DNA of 60,482 bases from Arthrobacter sp. (GCA_026393275.1 JAPLAM010000042.1:1-60482); one strand, 5' to 3'. Shown: positions 34,254 through 44,663, counted from the first letter of the stretch. The notes: generated by a model from the letters alone, not told the origin. A program made the numbers and translations.

Positions 34254-34296
34254 ACGCAGAACACCCCCGGCAGCGGGTGCCGGGGGTGTTCTGCGT
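34254..34296 (-). terminator. Perfect 19-bp hairpin after the FMN reductase gene
   Basis: ACGCAGAACACCCCCGGCA pairs with its exact complement (34278-34296) around a five-base loop. It stands 21 bases past the reductase stop (minus strand) and insulates the aminotransferase gene downstream. No T-run is present. Confidence 0.75.
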
Positions 34297-34317
34297 TGCC
34301 GTCTGGCTTGGGACCGC

Positions 34318-34878
34318 TTAGGCCGCTTCGCCGGTGCGGGCTTCGGCGAGGGCCTCGAACACGCCCTTGATCTGCTCGACTACCTCGGCGTCGTCCTTCG
34401 GGTGGACCTCGGCGAACCGGACCATCGAGCCGGGTACGGCGAGCTTGACATCTTCGAGCACCTTGGCGCCGGCGATGCCGACGGCCTTGCGGGCCTCATC
34501 CTGGGCCCAGACGCCGCCGTACTGGCCGAACGCGGTACCGACGACGGCGGTGGGCTTGCCGCTGAGTGCGCCGGCGCCGAAGGGGCGGGACAGCCAGTCG
34601 ATGGCGTTCTTGAGCGGTGCGGGAACGGTGCCGTTGTACTCCGGGGTGACGAGCAGCAGGGCGTCGGCGCTGTTGGCGGCGGCACGCAGGGCGGCAGCGG
34701 CGGCGGGAACCTGGCCCTCGACGTCGATGTCCTCGTTGTAGAACGGGATGTTGCCGAGGCTCTCGTGGATGAGGACCTCCACCTGCTCGGGGGCGTTGAG
34801 CTGGATGGCTTCGGCGAGCTGGGCGTTGGTGGAGCCGGCGCGCAGGCTGCCGACCAGGGTGAGAACGGTCTTGGACAT
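34318..34878 (-). CDS. NADPH-dependent FMN reductase
   Basis: A 186-residue flavodoxin-fold reductase that uses NAD(P)H to reduce FMN, quinones or azo compounds in the cytoplasm. The phosphate-binding start is LVGSLRAGSTNAQLAEA, and the diagnostic LLLVTPEYNGTVPAPLKNAIDWLSRP follows, with GTAFGQYGG further on. Length is normal. It is divergent from a TetR regulator, with a dyad between the two genes, a common arrangement for drug- or stress-inducible reductases. It is therefore probably repressed by that regulator. A 19-bp hairpin ends the transcript. Confidence 0.9.
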   Translation of the reverse strand: MSKTVLTLVGSLRAGSTNAQLAEAIQLNAPEQVEVLIHESLGNIPFYNEDIDVEGQVPAAAAALRAAANSADALLLVTPEYNGTVPAPLKNAIDWLSRPFGAGALSGKPTAVVGTAFGQYGGVWAQDEARKAVGIAGAKVLEDVKLAVPGSMVRFAEVHPKDDAEVVEQIKGVFEALAEARTGEAA

Positions 34879-34954
34879 GTGAACTCCTTGTAGAGCGCCG
34901 CGGAGATTCCGGCGGCTGGATGATCGCGGAGGCTTTTGGAGCCTTCACCAATGC

Positions 34955-34976
34955 TAAACGGACTACGGTCCGCTTA
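34955..34976. promoter_or_regulatory. Candidate TetR operator between reductase and tetR
   Basis: The dyad TAAxCGGAC-tacg-GTCCGxTTA has eight matched pairs in each arm with one mismatch. It lies between the divergent starts and covers the -35 region for the -10 box TACAAT at 34991. Confidence 0.6.
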
Positions 34977-34990
34977 TTATTCCCCGACGC

Positions 34991-34996
34991 TACAAT
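34991..34996 (+). promoter_or_regulatory. -10 box for leaderless tetR
   Basis: TACAAT ends seven bases before the GTG at 35004. The box overlaps an in-frame ATG (34995), which argues against using that ATG as start. Confidence 0.5.
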
Positions 34997-35003
34997 GGGC
35001 ACT

Positions 35004-35675
35004 GTGAGCCTCATCCCACTCCGCCCCGGCGCGGAGACGACCCAGCACGGCGCTGCCGCCCGGAGCGACCGAAGCCCCCTGGCCGGGTCCGGCAGCCGGC
35101 GCGCCGCCGACTCGGAGCGCCGGGATGCCGCCCACAACCGTGAGTTGCTGCTCCGGTGCGCCCGGGAACTCATCGAGGAGTGCGGCGCTGACGGCCTCAC
35201 CATGGCCACCCTCGCCGCACGCGCCGGCGTGGGCAAGGGGACCGTCTTCCGGCGCTTCGGCAGCCGGGCCGGCCTGATGATGAGCCTGCTCAGTGACGCC
35301 GAGGCCCAGTTCCAGGGCCGGTTCATGTTCGGACCTCCGCCGCTGGGGCCGGGAGCCCCGCCCCTGGAGCGGCTTATTGCCTGTGGTGCGGAACGCATCA
35401 GCTGGGTGCTGGAATTCGGCGAACTCGCCCGGGCGGCCGACGCGTCGGCCTACAACCGCTTCGACGTGCCCGCCGCGGTCCTGTGGCGCCGGCATCTGGA
35501 ACTCCTGCTGCGCGAGGCCGGGGTCAGCGCCGACCCCTGGCTGATGGCCGGCGCCCTGAGCGCCACCCTTGAGCCGGAGCGCATCCTGCACTCGGTCCGG
35601 GTCCATGGCGTGGCTCCCGGCAGGCTCGTAGAATCGTGGCGGGAGCTGGCCACGCGGGTCATGCGGGGCGCGTAG
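35004..35675 (+). CDS. TetR/AcrR-family transcriptional regulator
   Basis: A 223-residue repressor-type protein. After a disordered N-terminal stretch of about 45 residues, the helix-turn-helix is clear (LLRCARELIEECGADGLTMATLAARAGVGKGTVFRRFGSRAGLMMSLL). The helical ligand-binding domain then fills the rest. It is divergent from the FMN reductase gene, and the dyad in the shared region is its likely site; it probably represses both. The GTG at 35004 is preferred because a good -10 box ends exactly seven bases before it; the alternative ATG at 34995 lies inside that box. The ligand is unknown. Confidence 0.85.
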   Translation: MSLIPLRPGAETTQHGAAARSDRSPLAGSGSRRAADSERRDAAHNRELLLRCARELIEECGADGLTMATLAARAGVGKGTVFRRFGSRAGLMMSLLSDAEAQFQGRFMFGPPPLGPGAPPLERLIACGAERISWVLEFGELARAADASAYNRFDVPAAVLWRRHLELLLREAGVSADPWLMAGALSATLEPERILHSVRVHGVAPGRLVESWRELATRVMRGA

Positions 35676-35940
35676 GTTAGCCGACCCGACGCCGACCGCC
35701 AAGTCAAATCAATTCAAAGGAATTATTCATAACGATCTGGTAGTGCGGATCCCGTTTACCGCCGATTCGCGCGTCTGCCCGCAATCCTTATGTGGTAGTT
35801 TCCTCTGGAATGTGACCCGCAACATAGCCCGTCAAGGGTTGGCCGAAGCGCCTGCGGGCGGCCAGGCACCCGCTGGCCGTGATCCCGGATCGGCAGCGGA
35901 CACCCCGCACCCGAGGGGGGACAACGGAAGGATCTTTGCT
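35676..35940. other. Control region upstream of the peptide ABC transporter operon
   Basis: About 265 bases without a supported gene. It has an AT-rich start with a small dyad AATTC-aaag-GAATT near 35710 that may end the tetR transcript. It also has a stretch near 35785-35830 that could hold the promoter, but no convincing -10/-35 pair. A ribosome site GGAAGGA (35926-35932) at its end serves a short leader frame. Confidence 0.35.
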
Positions 35941-36033
35941 GTGAAAGTTGTAACAACCCCGGCTCCCGGACAAGCTGTTCCGGACTGTCCCGCCGCGACC
36001 AACATCCTGCAGGCAACGGCAATCCTGAACTAG
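35941..36033 (+). CDS. 30-residue leader peptide before dppB
   Basis: A short frame of GTG plus 29 codons has a good ribosome site, GGAAGGA, eight bases upstream. It ends in TAG only four bases before the ATG of the first permease gene, which itself has no recognisable ribosome site. The peptide (starting VKVVTTPAPGQAV) resembles nothing I know. The likely purpose is translational coupling: ribosomes finishing the leader restart on dppB. It may also sense a condition through its codons, but no special codon run is seen. Confidence 0.45.
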   Translation: MKVVTTPAPGQAVPDCPAATNILQATAILN

Positions 36034-36037
36034 TCCC

Positions 36038-37024
36038 ATGCTCCGATACCTTGCCAAACGGGCCGTCACGTATGTGTTCATGATCTTCCTGACCACCAGT
36101 GCCGGGTATTTCCTGGCTGTCACCAGCCTGCAGCCTGCGCTGCTGGAGCAGGAAAAGATCCCGCGCCCCACGCCCGAGCAGGTCGCCAACTCGTTCCGGC
36201 TCAAAGGCCTCGACCCCGCACTGAGCCCCTGGGAACGGTATGTCGACTGGCTGACCGGAATCGTCACCCGCTGGGACTGGGGCCGCAGCCCCAACGGCGC
36301 CTTCGTCAACGCCGAATTCGGGGACCGGGTCTGGATCTCCACCCGGCTGTTCCTGGCCTCGATCATCCTCACCCTGATCATCGGCGTCGCCCTGGGCGTC
36401 TACACCGCCGCCCGGCAGTACAAGTTCTCCGACCGCGCGATCACCTCGTACAGCTACCTCGTGTACATCGTGCCCGCCCCGATCGCGTACTTCCTGGTCC
36501 AGCTCGGCGCCATCAACATCAACGAAACGGTGGGCGACCGCCTCTTCTTCGTCACCGGGATCTCCACCCCGGGGCTGGACGGCGACGGCTGGGCCCAGTT
36601 CGTCGACATGCTGGCCCACTACGCCGTGCCCACCTTCGCGATCACCATCGTGGGCTGGGGCGCCTACCAGATCGCCCAGCGGCAGTACCTGCTGGACAAC
36701 GTCAACGCCGACTTTGTCCGCACGGCCCGCGCCAAGGGCCTGACCCGCAACCAGGCCATCACCCGGCACGCCCTGCGCGTCTCGTTCATCCCGGTGGCCC
36801 AGAGCATCGCCTTCACCATCCCCGCGATCTTTGCCGGCGGCTTCTTCGCGGAGAAGATCTTCGCCTGGCACGGCGTCGGCTCCTGGAGCATCGACGCGAT
36901 TGCCCTGCAGGACGTCAACGCGGCCACGGCGACGCTCGCCTACGGTTCCGTGATCTTCGCGATCGGCGCGATCCTCGCCGACTTCGCGACCACCCTTGTC
37001 GACCCGAGAGTGCGGGTGCAATAG
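36038..37024 (+). CDS. dppB: Dipeptide/oligopeptide ABC transporter permease (DppB type)
   Basis: A 328-residue inner-membrane permease. One N-terminal segment (AVTYVFMIFLTTSAGYFLAV) is followed by a large external loop, then five more segments in the BPD_transp_1 domain. The EAA loop that contacts the ATPase is visible (NADFVRTARAKGLTRNQAITRHALR). The ending FAWHGVGSWSIDAI is typical of DppB/OppB. It works with DppC, the fused ATPase and the binding protein encoded next. It starts four bases after the leader peptide stop and is followed after two bases by the broken dppC. Confidence in the family is high; the exact substrate (di- or oligopeptides) is not shown. Confidence 0.85.
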   Translation: MLRYLAKRAVTYVFMIFLTTSAGYFLAVTSLQPALLEQEKIPRPTPEQVANSFRLKGLDPALSPWERYVDWLTGIVTRWDWGRSPNGAFVNAEFGDRVWISTRLFLASIILTLIIGVALGVYTAARQYKFSDRAITSYSYLVYIVPAPIAYFLVQLGAININETVGDRLFFVTGISTPGLDGDGWAQFVDMLAHYAVPTFAITIVGWGAYQIAQRQYLLDNVNADFVRTARAKGLTRNQAITRHALRVSFIPVAQSIAFTIPAIFAGGFFAEKIFAWHGVGSWSIDAIALQDVNAATATLAYGSVIFAIGAILADFATTLVDPRVRVQ

Positions 37025-37026
37025 CC

Positions 37027-37915
37027 GTGACGAACCTGAACACCGTCGACCCAGCCGCGGTTGCCGAAGAAGCAAAGATCGAGAACAGCGACGTCGTCAT
37101 TGCGAAGTCGAGGATCATCCTGCGGCGGTTCCTGCGCAACAAGACCGCCGTCGCCGGCCTGGTTATCTTCGTCCTGCTGACCCTGCTTTCCCTGATCGGC
37201 GGCACCTTCTCCGGCTGGGACAAGGAGACGATCGACTCGCTCAACATCGGCATGGGACCCTCGGCGGAACACCTGCTGGGCACCTCCCAGGCGGGCATCG
37301 ACCTCTAAAGGTCATGCTGTTCATCCTGGAAGCCCTGATCATGATGCCGGCCCTGCTGGTGGTGGCGGTGGCCACGAGCGGCGGCGGCGAGGGGCTGAAG
37401 AAGAACCTCCCCAGCTGGCTGCTGCTGATCATCGTGCTGCTCGTCTTCAGCTGGATGGGAACAGCCCGGTTGATCCGGTCCCTGTCGATGTCGCTTATGC
37501 AGCGTGACTTCGTGAAAGCCGCGCAGTACATGGGTATCCCCGCCCGGCGCATCGTCTGGCGCCACCTCGTGCCGAACATCGGCTCGCTGCTGGTCCTCGA
37601 CATCACCCGCGGCGTGACCGGTGCCATCCTTGCCGAGGTCGCGTTCTCCTTCATCGGCATCGGCATCAAGGTCCCGGACGTGAGCCTGGGCGTGCTGATC
37701 GGCCAGGCCACCTCCCAGGTTTCGACCTTCCCGTGGATGTTCTGGGTGCCGCTGACCGTAATGTTCCTGCTGACCGGCTCGCTCGCCATGATGAACGACG
37801 GGCTGCGCGACGCGTTCGACCCGAGTTCCAGTTCCATCGGCAGGGCCAAGAAGACCAGCGCCCAGAAGAACGCCAACAAGAGCGCCAAGACGAACAGTGC
37901 AAAGAAGAAGACCCC

Positions 37916-37919
<4 letters not shown>
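37027..37919 (+). pseudogene. dppC: Broken DppC-type permease gene (internal deletion and frameshift)
   Basis: The first part (37027-37308, 93 codons, GTG start) encodes the usual DppC N-terminus: a cytoplasmic stretch, one membrane segment (VAGLVIFVLLTLLSLIGG) and the conserved HLLGTSQAGIDL. It then stops at TAA. The rest of the permease continues at once in another frame from 37308 (KVMLFILEALIMMPALLVV) to the stop at 37917-37919, including the EAA loop DFVKAAQYMGIPARRIVWRHLVPN and a Lys-rich tail. The part normally between (roughly 40 residues with two membrane segments) is missing. This looks like a deletion of roughly 120-140 bases, not a multiple of three. The other dpp genes are intact. 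An assembly error would look the same. Confidence 0.75.
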
Positions 37920-40162
<2,243 letters not shown>

Positions 40163-40222
40163 ACCGACTGACTTACCCGTCAGACGCTGCACTGCACAGA
40201 TAAGAAAAATGAGGGGAAACAC

Positions 40223-41932
40223 ATGAAGAATCTGACCAAGATCGGCGGGGTAACCGCCGTCGTGGCGGCGCTTGCGCTGACCGCCTGCGGTGGCGGGGGC
40301 GCGGCTAAGGGGCCCGACGCCGGAAAGGGCCAGGACGCGGGAAGCGACCTGTCCAAGCTCATCAGCATCAACGCCAAGGATGCGAAGGACCTGCAGCCGG
40401 GCGGCACCGTCACGCTGCCGCTGGGCAACATCGGACCGGACTTCAACGGTTTCTCCAACAACGGCAACAGCGCGGACAACACCGCCCTGCACCGGCCGAT
40501 CGACCAGGCCGGCACCTGGGGCTGCTGGAACTTCGACTTCGACGGCACCGCCACGCCGAACAAGGACTTCTGCGAAGACGTCAAGAGCGATGTCAAGGAC
40601 GGCAAGCAGACCATCACCATCAAGGTGAACGACAAGGCCACCTTCAATGACGGCACGCCGATCGATGTCAAGACGTTCGAAAACACCTGGAAGATGCTCA
40701 ACGGGCAGAACAAGGACATCGACATCGTCACGTCCGGCGCCTACGAGTTCGTGGACTCCGTCAAGGCCGGCGCCAACAACAAGGAAGTTGTTGTCACCAC
40801 CAGCCAGCCGGTCTACCCGCTGGATGCCCTGTTCACGGGCCTGATCCACCCCGCGGTCAACACCCCGGAGATCTTCAACGACGGCTTCACCGGCAACATG
40901 CACCCCGAATGGATGGCCGGACCGTTCAAGGTCAACCAGTACGACGCCGCCGCCAAGACCGTCACCCTCGCCCAGAACGAGAAGTGGTGGGGCGCCAAGC
41001 CGGTCCTGGACAAGGTGGTCTTCCGCCAGCTCGAGAGCAGCGCCCAGATCGCCGCCTTCAAGAACGGTGAAATTGACGGCGTCTCCGCCAACACCATCAC
41101 CCCGTACAAGCAGCTCGACGGGACCAAGAACTCCGAGGTCCGCCGCGGCCAGCGCCTCTTCGCCGGCGGCCTGAACATCAACGCCCAGAAGGCGCCGATG
41201 ACCGACGTCGCGATCCGCAAGGCCATCTTCACCGCGGTGGACCGCGAAGCGCTGCGGAAGGTCCGCTTCAACGGCCTGAACTGGGACGAAACCAGCTCCG
41301 GATCGATGATGCTGCTGCCGTTCTCCCCGTACTATCAGGACAACTACCCGGTCACGGCGACCGGTCCCGACGCCGCCAAGAAGGTCCTGACCGACGCCGG
41401 CTACAAGGCCAACGCCGCCGGCTTCATGGAAAAGGACGGGGTTCCCGCCGCCTTCAAGATCAGCAACTTCGGCGACGATCCCACCACGCTGGCCTTCGCC
41501 CAGACCCTGCAGAAGCAGCTTCAGGCCGGCGGCATGGACGTTGGAATCGACCAGCGGGCCTCCGCCGACTTCGGCAAGGTCCTGGGCAGCCGCGACTTCT
41601 CCCTGAGCATCTCCGGCTACACAGTCGGCGCCGACACCACCGACTCCGTCAAGCAGTTCTACGACTCCAAGACCAACGAGAATAAGCTGGGCGACGCCGA
41701 ACTGGACGCAGCGATCAAGAAGCTCTCCACCATCGCCGACAACACCGAGCGCAACAAGGCGGCGATGGACGTTGAAAAGCAGCACATGGCCAAGTACTTC
41801 TCCATGGGCGTTGTGATGAACGGTCCGCAGATCTCCTTCGCGCGTACCGGCCTGGCCAACTACGGGCCCTCCCTGTTCAAGAGCCTGTCCCAGGTTCCGG
41901 ACTGGACCACCATCGGCTGGGAAAAGAAGTAA
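40223..41932 (+). CDS. Peptide ABC transporter substrate-binding lipoprotein (DppA/OppA family)
   Basis: A 569-residue exported binding protein. The signal peptide KIGGVTAVVAALALTAC ends in a lipobox with Cys22, so it is membrane-anchored outside the cell. A Gly/Asp/Lys-rich linker leads to the family 5 extracellular solute-binding domain (PF00496), with TFNDGTPIDVKTFENTWKML and MTDVAIRKAIFTAVDREAL typical of the family. It captures peptides and delivers them to the DppB/DppC pore. The ATG has GAGGGG seven bases upstream and lies 60 bases after the ATPase gene. A 15-bp hairpin follows. Because dppC is broken, this protein may now lack its own working channel. Confidence 0.9.
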   Translation: MKNLTKIGGVTAVVAALALTACGGGGAAKGPDAGKGQDAGSDLSKLISINAKDAKDLQPGGTVTLPLGNIGPDFNGFSNNGNSADNTALHRPIDQAGTWGCWNFDFDGTATPNKDFCEDVKSDVKDGKQTITIKVNDKATFNDGTPIDVKTFENTWKMLNGQNKDIDIVTSGAYEFVDSVKAGANNKEVVVTTSQPVYPLDALFTGLIHPAVNTPEIFNDGFTGNMHPEWMAGPFKVNQYDAAAKTVTLAQNEKWWGAKPVLDKVVFRQLESSAQIAAFKNGEIDGVSANTITPYKQLDGTKNSEVRRGQRLFAGGLNINAQKAPMTDVAIRKAIFTAVDREALRKVRFNGLNWDETSSGSMMLLPFSPYYQDNYPVTATGPDAAKKVLTDAGYKANAAGFMEKDGVPAAFKISNFGDDPTTLAFAQTLQKQLQAGGMDVGIDQRASADFGKVLGSRDFSLSISGYTVGADTTDSVKQFYDSKTNENKLGDAELDAAIKKLSTIADNTERNKAAMDVEKQHMAKYFSMGVVMNGPQISFARTGLANYGPSLFKSLSQVPDWTTIGWEKK

Positions 41933-41947
41933 CCCACCACCCCTTCC

Positions 41948-42040
41948 GACGCGCCCTCACGTTTAGCCGCTTCTTGGGCGACGCTCCCTCATCTTTCGAG
42001 GGAGCGTCGCCCGAATTGTTGCGAAATCTGAGGGAGCGTC
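41948..42040. repeat. Cluster of GACGCTCCCTCA-type intergenic repeats
   Basis: Variants of one motif occur at 41948-41964 (GACGCGCCCTCACGTTT), 41980-41998 (GACGCTCCCTCATCTTTCG), 41998-42008 (inverted core) and 42021-42040 (inverted, GCGAAATCTGAGGGAGCGTC). Related copies lie at 52551-52570, 52661-52677 and 52686-52703. This is a dispersed, end-of-gene repeat family. Confidence 0.6.
41976..42012 (+). terminator. Terminator hairpin of the peptide transporter operon
   Basis: GGGCGACGCTCCCTC pairs perfectly with GAGGGAGCGTCGCCC around ATCTTTC, a 15-bp stem. It is formed by two opposed copies of the dispersed repeat, 44 bases past the stop. Confidence 0.7.
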
Positions 42041-42057
42041 GGGTGGGTGCGCGGGGG

Positions 42058-42063
42058 TAGCGT
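42058..42063 (+). promoter_or_regulatory. -10 box for a probable leaderless transcript (Gfo/Idh oxidoreductase)
   Basis: TAGCGT ends six bases before the ATG at 42070. The GGAG between them may alternatively act as a ribosome site. Confidence 0.35.
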
Positions 42064-42069
42064 GGAGCC

Positions 42070-43137
42070 ATGACAGTTGACTCCACCCGGCCTATCCGCA
42101 CCGCCGTGGCCGGGTTCGGTCTTTCCGGCAGCGTGTTCCACGCCCCGCTCATCGCGGCCAACCCGGCCTATTCGCTCGACGTCATCGCCACGTCCGACCC
42201 CGGCCGGACGGCAGCCGCCACCGCCCGGTACCCGTCGGCCAGGATCGTTGACACCCCGGCGGACATCCTCGAACAGGCCGGCAGCCTGGACCTGCTGGTG
42301 CTGGGGACGTCGCCGGCCACCCACTACCCGCTCGCGAAAGCCGCGCTGGAGGCGGGTCTCGACGTCGTCGTCGACAAGCCCTTCGCGGTGCGCAGCGCCG
42401 AGGGCACCGAACTGATCGGCCTCGCCGCGCGGCTGGGCCGGGCGCTCACCGTCTTTCAAAACCGGCGCTGGGACGGGGACTTCCTGACCGTCCGCGGCCT
42501 GCTGGACAGCGGCTCGCTGGGCACGCTCACCCGGTTCGAATCAAGCTTTGAGCGCTGGTCGCCGGACGTCACGAAGGCCTGGAAGGCCGCGGCCGGGGCG
42601 GACGACGGCGGCGGGGTGCTGTTCGACCTCGGCACCCACCTGCTGGACCAGGCCGTGCAGCTCTTCGGCCCCGCCACCGTAATCCACGCCGAGCTGGCCG
42701 CCCGCCGGCCCGGGGGGCCAGCGGATGACGACGTGTTCGTGGCCCTGCGGCACGCGTCAGGCGTCATCAGCCACCTCTCGATGAACCTGCTCTGCGCTCA
42801 GCAGGGCCCTCGCTTCCGTCTGCTGGGCAGCGAGGGCGGATTCACCAAGCACGGCGTCGACCCGCAGGAGCCCTACCTGGCGGCAGGCGGGAGCCCGCTG
42901 GACGCCGACTACGGGGTGGAGGACCGGGACTGGGCCGGCCTGCTGGGCCGCGACGGCCACCTGGACCGCCTGCCTACCGAACGAGGCGCCTACCCTGAGT
43001 TCTACCGGATCCTGGCGGACAAGATCCACGACGGCGGATCGTCCTCGGCCCTGCCGCTCCCGGTCAATCCAAAGGACGCCGTCGAGGTCCTCGAATTAAT
43101 CGAAAGGGCTCGGGAACTGGCCGCTATGAGGGCTTAA
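42070..43137 (+). CDS. Gfo/Idh/MocA-family oxidoreductase
   Basis: A 355-residue NAD(P)-dependent dehydrogenase of unknown substrate. The Rossmann motif GFGLSGSVFHAP is at residues 16-27, where the family usually has GxGxxG. The catalytic DKPFA (family EKP) is near 100, followed by FQNRRWDGDFLT. The C-terminal domain has FDLGTHLLDQAV, with the His that usually helps proton transfer. The GLSGSVFHAPLI start and QNRRWD motif match the YdgJ/IolX-like branch acting on inositols or sugars. It stands alone, unlike the glycan-operon relative at 6.5 kb, and ends at a fold-back element before the converging alanine dehydrogenase gene. Confidence 0.8.
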   Translation: MTVDSTRPIRTAVAGFGLSGSVFHAPLIAANPAYSLDVIATSDPGRTAAATARYPSARIVDTPADILEQAGSLDLLVLGTSPATHYPLAKAALEAGLDVVVDKPFAVRSAEGTELIGLAARLGRALTVFQNRRWDGDFLTVRGLLDSGSLGTLTRFESSFERWSPDVTKAWKAAAGADDGGGVLFDLGTHLLDQAVQLFGPATVIHAELAARRPGGPADDDVFVALRHASGVISHLSMNLLCAQQGPRFRLLGSEGGFTKHGVDPQEPYLAAGGSPLDADYGVEDRDWAGLLGRDGHLDRLPTERGAYPEFYRILADKIHDGGSSSALPLPVNPKDAVEVLELIERARELAAMRA

Positions 43138-43146
43138 CGCACGCAA

Positions 43147-43280
43147 CGCTGGACGACAGACATCCGGCAGCGTGCGTCAAAGCGACGAAGTGGGCCCACC
43201 CCGTCCGGGTTCCCTGGCCGAGCTTGCGAGGCTAGGGGGACGGTGGGGAGCAGCACGCAGAGGATGTGTGTCGTCCAGCG
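43147..43280. repeat. 134-bp fold-back (nested inverted repeat) intergenic element
   Basis: The outer 19-base arms (43147-43165 and 43262-43280) are inverted copies with one mismatch. Inside them CCCACCCCGTCC (43195-43206 region) opposes GGACGGTGGGG (43238-43248), and at the centre CCCTGGCC opposes GGCTAGGG (43212-43237). The whole could fold into one long interrupted hairpin. It lies between converging genes. It may be a small non-autonomous element or a structured bidirectional terminator. Confidence 0.55.
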
Positions 43281-43292
43281 CAGCAGGACGAT

Positions 43293-43304
43293 GCCGGATC
43301 CGGC
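43293..43304. terminator. Perfect 12-bp palindrome next to the ald stop
   Basis: GCCGGATCCGGC lies three bases past the ald stop codon (minus strand). It is short and has no loop, so its role as terminator is uncertain. Confidence 0.25.
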
Positions 43305-43307
43305 TAG

Positions 43308-44426
43308 TTACGCGGAGACCAGCTGGTGCCAGTCGGCGACCAGGGGCAGCTTGTGCGCCTCGGAGACCGAGTGGTGGGCCACCTTGCCGCCGGCGATGTT
43401 GAGCCCGGCGGCGAGGGCGGCGTCGCGTTCGAAGGCGGCCTTGACGCCCAGGTTGGCCAGCGCGACCGCGTAGCGGAGCGTGACGTTAGTCAGCGCGTAG
43501 GTGGAGGTGTTCGGCACCGCCCCGGGCATGTTGGCCACGCAGTAGAAGATCGTGTTGTGGACCTTGTACGTCGGTTCCTGGTGCGTGGTGGGGTGCGTGT
43601 CCTCGAAGCAGCCGCCCTGGTCGACGGCGATGTCCACCAGCACCGAGCCGGGCTTCATCCGGGAGACGAGCTCGTTGGTGACCAGCTTCGGGGCCTTGGC
43701 GCCGGGGATCAGGACGGAACCGATGACGAGGTCCGCGTCCACCACGGACTTCTCGATCTCGTAGGCGTTGGACGCGACCGTCTTCAGCCGGCCCTGGTAC
43801 TGGGCGTCGAGTTCGCGCAGTCGGTTGATGTTGATGTCCAGGATGGTGACGTCGGCGCCGAGGCCCAGGGCCATGGCTGCCGCATTGGTGCCGGCCACGC
43901 CGGCGCCCAGTACCACGACCTTGGCCGGACGGACGCCCGGGACGCCGCCCAGCAGCACGCCCTTGCCGCCGGCAGGGGCCATCAGCGAGGTGGCGCCGAC
44001 CTGGACGGACAGCCGCCCGGCCACCTCGGACATCGGGGCGAGCAGCGGCAGGGACCGGCCGTCCTGGACCGTCTCGTAGGCGATTGCGGTGACGCCGGTG
44101 TTGATGAGCTCCTGGGTCAGTTCCGGCTCCGCGGCCAGGTGGAGGTAGGTGAAGAGGATCAGCCCCTTGCGGAAGCGGTGGTATTCGGCCTTGACCGGTT
44201 CCTTGACCTTCATGACCATGTCGGCGCGGGCCCACACGTCGTCGGCGTCCGCCACGATTTCGGCGCCGGCAATGGCGTATTCCTCATCCGTGATGCCGGA
44301 ACCCAGGCCAGCGCCGCGCTCAACCAGGACGGTGTGGCCGTGCTGGCGGAACTCGTGCACCCCGGCGGACGTGATGGCCACTCGGAATTCGTTGTTCTTG
44401 ATCTCTTTAGGGACACCGATGATCAT
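43308..44426 (-). CDS. ald: Alanine dehydrogenase
   Basis: A 372-residue NAD-dependent enzyme that converts L-alanine to pyruvate and ammonia, and back, in the cytoplasm. Signatures: IGVPKEIKNNEFRVAITSAGV at the N-terminus, MVMKVKEPVKAEY with active-site Lys, LFTYLHLA with the catalytic His, and the NAD-binding VVVLGAGVAGTNAAAMALGLGADVTILD. A late DQGGCFEDTHPTTH is also present. The length equals the family norm. The start ATG has GGAG seven bases upstream. It is divergent from a PucR-type gene that resembles AdeR, the activator of ald in Bacillus, and a TCGACA-GA-TGTCGA dyad sits between them. Confidence 0.95.
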   Translation of the reverse strand: MIIGVPKEIKNNEFRVAITSAGVHEFRQHGHTVLVERGAGLGSGITDEEYAIAGAEIVADADDVWARADMVMKVKEPVKAEYHRFRKGLILFTYLHLAAEPELTQELINTGVTAIAYETVQDGRSLPLLAPMSEVAGRLSVQVGATSLMAPAGGKGVLLGGVPGVRPAKVVVLGAGVAGTNAAAMALGLGADVTILDININRLRELDAQYQGRLKTVASNAYEIEKSVVDADLVIGSVLIPGAKAPKLVTNELVSRMKPGSVLVDIAVDQGGCFEDTHPTTHQEPTYKVHNTIFYCVANMPGAVPNTSTYALTNVTLRYAVALANLGVKAAFERDAALAAGLNIAGGKVAHHSVSEAHKLPLVADWHQLVSA

Positions 44427-44575
44427 TTTGGGCTCCAGTGCTGGCGGCCGGTGGGCCGGGATGTGCGGGGGAAGTTGTGGTTCCAGAATAGAACCGGATG
44501 TGAGGCGGGCTACAGGGCCTCGGGACCGGCCGCGGCGGCGGTCCGCGTGTTTTCGGAGTTTTTGAAAAGCCGCGC

Positions 44576-44589
44576 TCGACAGATGTCGA
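44576..44589. promoter_or_regulatory. Candidate AdeR-type operator between ald and its regulator
   Basis: TCGACA-GA-TGTCGA is a perfect dyad in the 243-base divergent region. A weaker TTTTC-N9-GAAAA dyad lies just upstream (about 44550-44568). Confidence 0.4.
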
Positions 44590-44657
44590 CCCGCGGAACG
44601 TCAGGTGTCGCCTGCTGTCCGCCGGCCGTTCGCTTCGCCGCGGGGCCGCCGGGGCAG

Positions 44658-44663
44658 TAATGT
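44658..44663 (+). promoter_or_regulatory. -10 box for the leaderless PucR-type regulator
   Basis: TAATGT ends six bases before the ATG at 44670. No ribosome site is visible. Confidence 0.45.

Noticed and set aside
35811..35825. TGTGACCCGCAACATA as a CRP-type site upstream of the peptide transporter operon
   Set aside because: Only the first half-site fits; the second half and spacing do not match TGTGA-N6-TCACA.
36996..37307. Reading the frame of the dppC C-terminal part as starting at 36996
   Set aside because: That start lies inside dppB and the first 100 codons are Arg-rich nonsense. The conserved N-terminus is in the other frame, so a broken gene is the better reading.
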